10,195 nucleotides of DNA from a bacterium (lineage in GTDB: Bacteria > Thermosulfidibacterota > Thermosulfidibacteria > Thermosulfidibacterales > JALWSI01): contig JALWSI010000242.1 of the NCBI GenBank assembly GCA_027080315.1, positions 1 to 10,195 on the forward strand, read 5' to 3'. How positions within the stretch are numbered: position 1 is the stretch's first letter; each line of letters begins with the position of its first letter. The translations under genes and the position numbers were made by a program. The notes under the pieces were generated by a model, which saw only the letters and a list, made by a program, of their open reading frames with translations, searched no databases and was not told the DNA's origin. Shown here one piece after another: positions 6,165-10,195 of this stretch.

Positions 6165-7344
6165 GGGGCAGCTCCTTGTATGTTCTCTTCAGGTTCTTTG
6201 ATAAAGAAAACTCTAATACCTTCAAGAGGTTGCGGGCCAAAGAGTCGCGCTTATCTTCCCTTAGATGGTCGGCAAGATGGTCCTTCAACCAACCAACCCC
6301 AGCCTCGCATTCCTGAAACAGCTCCTTGGCTCTTCTTCCACCAAGCAGGCAGGACTTTTCTCCAAACTGGATCAGCTTTTCTCTTGAGTGCCAGACCTTT
6401 CTGCCGAAGAGGGTGAGGGCGGGAGTGTCGGAAGGTATGTACACCGCAGTGCAGACCACATCGTAGGTAGGGGCAAGTCTCGTGTCCCCGGCAGTGGGAT
6501 ATGAATAGAGAACCCCGAAGTTTTTGAGATGGGCATCCCCATTCTTCAAGAGAAAGCTCATCACTACCGACTTGTACAGGAGTTCCAGATCATTTTCAGG
6601 ATATGAAGACACTCTGGCCAAGGCCTTTGCTATGCTCTCATAGGAGCCATGATACTTCTCTTTACTGGTCTTGCCAAAGAGTGTGCAGAACTCCTCAAAG
6701 CCCAAGTCCCCTGTGAACTTCTTTAAGATCAGAAATCTGCCGTGTTTGGAAAGGGTGATTTCGGGAATAGGAAGACCGGTCTGTTCACAGGCCTTCAGGC
6801 AGAGATACTCGTTTCTGGCAAGGTCGGGGAACTGTTCTCCAAAGGTTTTAACAATATGGTCATCCCCTTTTACAACCGCCTTATCTTCCACAGGCACCAG
6901 GACCTTGGGCTGAACCCCTGAGATGCTGGAGCGTAGCAAAAATGCGTTCACCAGCTCGTGGAAGAGATCCATGGTGTCGTTCTCTATAAGGTCTTCTACA
7001 GCAACCTTATTCAGAGCCATGGTGCTTTGGGTAACCCTTTTGCCCTTGAGCCTGAAGGTGAGGAAGCCTTCTATGTTTGGGGCCAGGCTTTTGAAAACCT
7101 GGTAGTCTGTTATGGTTCCCAGTCTCTTTCGCAGGTGGTTCAGCATCACCTGGTACAGCCATCCTTCTGGCATGAACTGGTCAAAGATGGGTAGCATTTC
7201 ATACTTGCTAATGTAGAGGCTCTCTGTAGTGGGCATCACCAGGGAAATTGGGTTGTTCTGTGTATATGTGAAGGAGTAGATCCTTTCTGAGTCTCTGTAA
7301 GAGTAAACACCAGCCTCTTTCTTACCGGCTAAAACCAAGAGCAT
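6142..7344 (-). CDS. hipA: HipA-family serine/threonine kinase toxin
   Basis: This is a 400-aa HipA-like kinase. In E. coli HipA phosphorylates glutamyl-tRNA synthetase and causes growth arrest; the target here is unknown. An N-terminal subdomain (about 1-110) includes MLPIFDQFMPEGW. The kinase-like core contains SSISGVQPKVLV (139-150), where E. coli HipA carries its autophosphorylated Ser150 (equivalent probably Ser140). It also has the ATP-site Lys in HIVKTF (about 165), NEYLCLKACEQTGLPIPE (178-195), FLILKKF, the catalytic loop KNGDAHLKNFG (267-277, Asp270) and LAPTYDVV (290-297) with the metal-binding Asp295. All key residues are present, so it is probably active. AAGGAG lies 6 nt before the ATG. 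A TTGACA-containing promoter candidate is just upstream. It is the first gene of a two-gene unit with hipB. Length is slightly below the usual 430-440 aa. Confidence 0.92.
   Translation of the reverse strand: MLLVLAGKKEAGVYSYRDSERIYSFTYTQNNPISLVMPTTESLYISKYEMLPIFDQFMPEGWLYQVMLNHLRKRLGTITDYQVFKSLAPNIEGFLTFRLKGKRVTQSTMALNKVAVEDLIENDTMDLFHELVNAFLLRSSISGVQPKVLVPVEDKAVVKGDDHIVKTFGEQFPDLARNEYLCLKACEQTGLPIPEITLSKHGRFLILKKFTGDLGFEEFCTLFGKTSKEKYHGSYESIAKALARVSSYPENDLELLYKSVVMSFLLKNGDAHLKNFGVLYSYPTAGDTRLAPTYDVVCTAVYIPSDTPALTLFGRKVWHSREKLIQFGEKSCLLGGRRAKELFQECEAGVGWLKDHLADHLREDKRDSLARNLLKVLEFSLSKNLKRTYKELPRELELHW
6172..6177 (-). promoter_or_regulatory. Ribosome binding site deciding the hipB GTG start
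   Basis: AAGGAG inside the last codons of hipA, 7 nt before GTG 6164. No ATG gives a full-length HTH protein here, so this site fixes the GTG start and shows that hipB is translated independently although it overlaps hipA. Confidence 0.7.
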
Positions 7345-7373
7345 AGCTGACTCCTTGGGTTAATCTGATTTTA

Positions 7374-7402
7374 CATTTATGATCTAAAAGGACTGATGTC
7401 AA
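7374..7402 (-). promoter_or_regulatory. Candidate promoter for hipAB
   Basis: A perfect TTGACA (7402-7397) is followed after 17 nt by TAAATG (7379-7374), or after 15 nt by CATAAA, as -10 candidates. It lies 30-58 nt before the hipA start. The -35 is strong and the -10 weak, which would fit a promoter under repressor control. Confidence 0.4.
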
Positions 7403-7506
7403 TAAAAATAGGCATAATCCCAGTTGTTGCTGAAAGAAAAGAAGCTAAGAACCTTAAAGATAGGGACCTTAACCGTAGTATCTACTTTCCTTTCTTCTTC
7501 AATTGA
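7396..7506 (+). CDS. Possible 36-aa peptide gene, unrecognised
   Basis: An ATG at 7396 opens 36 codons to TGA at 7504-7506. The peptide starts MSIKIGIIPVVAERKEAKNL and ends RSIYFPFFFN. AAAGGA lies only 3 nt upstream of the ATG, closer than ideal. The frame covers most of the divergent hipA/mazE spacer, and its stop lies inside the TTGACA box proposed for mazE. The start resembles an ordinary protein beginning, so this could be a leader peptide, a tiny gene, or a fragment of a lost one. I cannot assign a function, and chance is a real alternative. Confidence 0.25.
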   Translation: MSIKIGIIPVVAERKEAKNLKDRDLNRSIYFPFFFN

Positions 7507-7530
7507 CACCTTCTCCATAAGTGATACATT
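7503..7530 (+). promoter_or_regulatory. Promoter for mazE-doc
   Basis: TTGACA at 7503-7508 and TACATT at 7525-7530 are separated by 16 nt, placing the transcript start roughly 29 nt before the mazE ATG. The -35 is perfect and the -10 matches 4 of 6. Confidence 0.5.
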
Positions 7531-7571
7531 GTGATAACGATAACATGCTGGATAAGGAGGGATAAATGATA
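7521..7571 (+). repeat. Spaced GATA direct repeats, candidate operator
   Basis: GATA occurs at 7523, 7533, 7539, 7551, 7561 and 7568. Two pairs are exactly 10 bp apart: GTGATA at 7521 and 7531, and GATAA at 7551 and 7561. The repeats cover the -10 box, the probable transcript start and the ribosome site of mazE. This would suit binding by the antitoxin or toxin-antitoxin complex, but part of it may reflect normal start-region composition. Confidence 0.3.
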
Positions 7572-7793
7572 AAAAGGCTCACCAAGCATGGAAACAGTTT
7601 AGCCTTGGTGATAGAGCGCCCTATACTTGAACTTTTGAGAATAGACGCAGATACCCCCCTTGAGATCTCTACTGACGGAGAGTCATTGATCATCTATCCT
7701 ATACGCGATGCCCAACGTCAGGAGAGATTTAAGAAGGCTTTAGAGTCAACAAACCGCCGCTACAGCAAGGCCTTAGAAAAACTGGCAGAATAG
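7566..7793 (+). CDS. AbrB/MazE-family antitoxin
   Basis: This 75-aa protein starts IKRLTKHGNSLALVIERPIL, the swapped-hairpin AbrB/MazE DNA-binding fold, with its hallmark K.GNS.AL.I and the following DTPLEISTDGESLIIYPI strand pair. The C-terminal helix (about 50-75, QERFKKALESTNRRYSKALE) would be the toxin-neutralising arm. AAGGAGG lies 5 nt upstream of the ATG, a very strong ribosome site, in keeping with antitoxin excess. The doc toxin gene starts 4 nt after the stop. It is likely an autorepressor with the toxin as corepressor; the repeats around the promoter are the candidate operator. The pairing with Doc rather than a MazF nuclease replaces the Phd antitoxin of phage P1. Confidence 0.9.
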   Translation: MIKRLTKHGNSLALVIERPILELLRIDADTPLEISTDGESLIIYPIRDAQRQERFKKALESTNRRYSKALEKLAE

Positions 7794-7797
7794 AAAT

Positions 7798-8184
7798 ATG
7801 TCCCCAGAATTCCTCACCCTTTATGAGGTGTTGGAGATCCATAGAGACCAGATTGAACGATACGGCGGAGAACCTGGTATCCGAGATTTAGGGCTCCTTA
7901 AGTCTGCTATCACCATGCCTTCCGTCGGAGTTGGAGAGAGCTATCTTCACACCGACCTATTTGAGATGGCAGCAGCCTATCTGTTCCACATAGCCCAAAA
8001 TCATCCCTTTTTGGACGGTAACAAGAGGACTGGGGTTGTGTGCGCCTTGGTCTTTCTTGAGCTTAACGGCATAAAGGTCTTTGCAGACGAAGAGGCACTT
8101 GTAGAGATGGTCATGGCTGTTGCTGAGGGCAGGATAGAAAAGGATGCTATTGCAGAGTTCTTTCGCCACAACGCTAAGAGATAA
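7798..8184 (+). CDS. doc: Doc-family (Fic fold) toxin
   Basis: This is a 128-aa death-on-curing protein. The Fic-fold catalytic loop is clear: NHPFLDGNKRTG (68-79), with His69, Asp73, Asn75, Lys76 and Arg77. Phage P1 Doc has the same loop with Ala in place of Gly74; it phosphorylates elongation factor Tu and stops translation. Fic AMP-transferases have a second Gly where this protein has Lys76. It also has the N-terminal YEVLEIHRDQIERYGGEPGIRD segment (9-30) and the LKSAITMP stretch typical of Doc. All catalytic residues are kept, so it is probably active. Phosphorylation is the likely chemistry by the Lys variant, but this is inference. No strong ribosome site precedes it; the 4-nt gap from mazE suggests coupled, lower translation. 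Confidence 0.93.
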   Translation: MSPEFLTLYEVLEIHRDQIERYGGEPGIRDLGLLKSAITMPSVGVGESYLHTDLFEMAAAYLFHIAQNHPFLDGNKRTGVVCALVFLELNGIKVFADEEALVEMVMAVAEGRIEKDAIAEFFRHNAKR

Positions 8185-8212
8185 TTGAGGCATAACGGGT
8201 CAGAGCCAGTTC

Positions 8213-10195
8213 CTACAACACCAGCTTTTTCTCGCTCTTCATGCGGTGGTCAAGGTAGTAGAGAATGGGCACAACCATACGCGAGAAGAGGGTAGAGGCC
8301 ACTTCTCCTGCCATTAACGATATTGCAAGCCCCTGGAATATTGGATCAAACAGAATCACGAAAGAACCCACAATAACTGCCGAGGCCGTGAGCAGCATGG
8401 GCCTGAACCTGATGGCCCCTGCGTCTATCACCGCCTCTTCCAGCTTCATTCCCTCGGCCAAGCGCAGTTCAATGAAGTCCGCCAGAATAATAGAGTTTCT
8501 CACCACTATTCCCGCTCCGGCAATGAACCCAATCATGGAGGTTGCGGTGAAGAAGGCCCCCATGGCGGCGTGGGCGGGCACTATGCCTATGAGGCTCAGG
8601 GGAATAGGCGCCATGATGGTTATGGGTATTGAGTACGATTTGAACCACCCCACAATCAGTATGAAGATCACAACCATCACAGCCCCAAAGGCAAGACCCA
8701 GGTCCCTAAACACCTCGTAGGTCACCTGCCACTCACCGTCCCACTTCATTGAGTAGTGAATAGGCAGCTTGGGCAGGTGGGTGTAGAGTATATCCAGGGG
8801 TTTGCCGTCGGGAGCGGTAAGCTTTTCCAGCTTTTTGTTCATCTTCAAGATGGCATAAACCGGGCTCTCCTCCCTTCCTGCCACATCTCCCGTCACATAC
8901 ACCACGGGCTGCAGGTTCTTGTGGTATATGGGGTGGTCTATTACGCCCTTCTTGATCTTTACCAACTCTGCAAGGGGCACCATCTTGCCTGTAAAGGACT
9001 TAACCCTGATCTCCTTTAGGGCATCAAGGGACGACCGGCGCTTCAGGGGATACCTCACCAGTATGGGCACATCCTCTTTCTCGTCAGGCAGGTGCAATAG
9101 ACCGGCTATGGTGCCCTGCAAGGCGGTCTTCAATGCCTCTTTTATCCGACTGGGGGGTACTCCGTTCATAACCGCCTTCTCACGGTCAACCATGATCTTG
9201 TACTCGGTTTGGGGATCGGTCATGTACCAGTCTGTGTCAACGATTCCCGGTGTGGTGTCCATTAGCCCAAGAATGTCACGGGCCACCTTGATCTGTCCTT
9301 CATAATCAGGGCCGTACACTTCACAAACAAGGGTCTGAAGCACAGGGGGACCCGGAGGCACCTCTGCCACCTTAATCCTGGCATTGTATCGCTTCGCAAT
9401 CTCTGTCAAATGAGGCCTCACAGCCTTTGCTATCTCGTGGCTCTGCAGTTTTCTCTCTCCTTTTGGCAGTAGGTTCACCTGGATATCTGCCACATTGGGG
9501 CCATGTCTCAGGTAGTAGTGGCGAACCAGACCGTTGAAGTTGAAGGGAGCTGCGGTGCCAATGTAAAGCTCCACATCGGTCACCTCTTTGCGGGTAACAA
9601 GGTACTGGGCAAGCTCTTCGGCAAGGGCAGCAGTCTCTTCAAGGGTTGTGCCCTCGGGGGGATCAACGATCACCTGGAACTCGCTCTTGTTGTCAAAGGG
9701 TAGCATCTTTACCATCACCACCTTGAAGTAGAAGAGGGAGCAGGCCAGAAGCAGCAGCGCCACAACGCCACCCAGGAAGGCCCAACGCCACTTCTTGTCC
9801 CGTATCAGATGCCCCATTAGCCAGCGGTAGTAGTGGGTGAATATGTCCTCCTTTTCCCCTTCAAAGGCGTGTTTCGTGCCTAAGAAGTGGTAGGCGGTCC
9901 AGGGGGTTACAACAAAAGCCACCACCATTGAGAAGAACATGGCCACCGATGCTCCAACAGGCATGGGACGCATGTAGGGCCCCATGAGCCCCCTCACAAA
10001 GGCCATGGGCAGGATAGCGGCAATGACGGTGAAGGTGGCAAGGATCAGCGGACTTCGCACCTCGTTCACAGCGTCCACAATCACGTCAACGTGTGATTTG
10101 CCCTTGTTCTCTGGAAGATTGAGGTGCCGCACAATGTTCTCAACGTCCACAATGGGGTCGTCAACCAAGATTCCTATGCAGAAGATGAGGGCAAA
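8213..10195 (-). CDS. RND-family efflux transporter permease subunit, 5' part outside window
   Basis: This is the C-terminal 660 residues of a proton-driven inner-membrane exporter of the AcrB/CusA superfamily. The frame is open to the right edge, reading [20 protein letters not shown]; the TTG at 10168 is internal. The visible part begins in TM4 with the proton-relay Asp-Asp pair ([10 protein letters not shown]). It passes TM5-TM6 ([21 protein letters not shown]), the second repeat start [19 protein letters not shown], and the second porter domain ([36 protein letters not shown], then [11 protein letters not shown]). It ends with TM8-TM12, including [20 protein letters not shown] and [18 protein letters not shown]. 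No break is seen. Substrate cannot be told. Membrane-fusion and outer-membrane partners may lie beyond the window. Its end faces doc across 28 nt without a clear terminator. Confidence 0.92.
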   Translation of the reverse strand, partial: FALIFCIGILVDDPIVDVENIVRHLNLPENKGKSHVDVIVDAVNEVRSPLILATFTVIAAILPMAFVRGLMGPYMRPMPVGASVAMFFSMVVAFVVTPWTAYHFLGTKHAFEGEKEDIFTHYYRWLMGHLIRDKKWRWAFLGGVVALLLLACSLFYFKVVMVKMLPFDNKSEFQVIVDPPEGTTLEETAALAEELAQYLVTRKEVTDVELYIGTAAPFNFNGLVRHYYLRHGPNVADIQVNLLPKGERKLQSHEIAKAVRPHLTEIAKRYNARIKVAEVPPGPPVLQTLVCEVYGPDYEGQIKVARDILGLMDTTPGIVDTDWYMTDPQTEYKIMVDREKAVMNGVPPSRIKEALKTALQGTIAGLLHLPDEKEDVPILVRYPLKRRSSLDALKEIRVKSFTGKMVPLAELVKIKKGVIDHPIYHKNLQPVVYVTGDVAGREESPVYAILKMNKKLEKLTAPDGKPLDILYTHLPKLPIHYSMKWDGEWQVTYEVFRDLGLAFGAVMVVIFILIVGWFKSYSIPITIMAPIPLSLIGIVPAHAAMGAFFTATSMIGFIAGAGIVVRNSIILADFIELRLAEGMKLEEAVIDAGAIRFRPMLLTASAVIVGSFVILFDPIFQGLAISLMAGEVASTLFSRMVVPILYYLDHRMKSEKKLVL

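Noticed and set aside
8185-8212. Terminator between the convergent doc and RND genes
   Set aside because: The 28-nt gap has no convincing inverted repeat or T/A tract.
8213-10168. TTG at 10168 as the start of the RND gene
   Set aside because: The frame continues to the window edge with conserved TM4 sequence, so the start is outside the window.

Overview
This window looks like a chromosomal segment of a bacterium with an outer membrane. It carries an RND-type exporter and a type II signal-peptide lipoprotein. Arginine is encoded largely by AGA/AGG and isoleucine often by ATA, and the phosphorylase ends in a C-x-C motif. Together these hint at a thermophilic, deep-branching lineage, but the taxon cannot be fixed from this window.

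Layout from left to right: (1) the 3' part of an MTAP/MTIP-family purine phosphorylase (1-755, +, N-terminus outside the window). (2) A vapBC-like toxin-antitoxin pair on the minus strand (1369-781), whose 59-aa antitoxin is short and overlaps the PIN toxin by 8 nt. (3) A two-gene plus-strand operon (1640-4693): a membrane protein joining a degenerate diacylglycerol-kinase-like domain to a DUF389 membrane domain, then a LivJ-type substrate-binding lipoprotein with no ABC permease or ATPase beside it. (4) A hicB antitoxin followed by a hicA with one nonsense codon and one frameshift (4875-5312). (5) An apparently orphan RelB-like antitoxin on the minus strand (5682-5443). (6) A hipA-hipB pair on the minus strand (7344-5913) in toxin-first order. 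(7) A divergent mazE/AbrB-doc pair (7566-8184, +). (8) The C-terminal two thirds of an RND efflux pump subunit (10195-8213, -, N-terminus outside the window).

The main theme is a dense set of small toxin-antitoxin loci: five modules or remnants of five families within about 7.4 kb, interleaved with a membrane/lipoprotein operon. They range from apparently intact (vapBC, hipAB, mazE-doc) to decaying (hicBA) to antitoxin-only (RelB-like). The vapBC and hicBA segments are clearly more A/T-rich than the neighbouring phosphorylase, DUF389 and RND genes, which suggests separate acquisition. No tRNA, rRNA, transposase, integrase or CRISPR array was seen. The most unusual protein is the pseudokinase-DUF389 fusion paired with a solitary solute-binding lipoprotein. 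I found no clearly new system; the novelty candidates are this pair and the toxin-antitoxin cluster itself.
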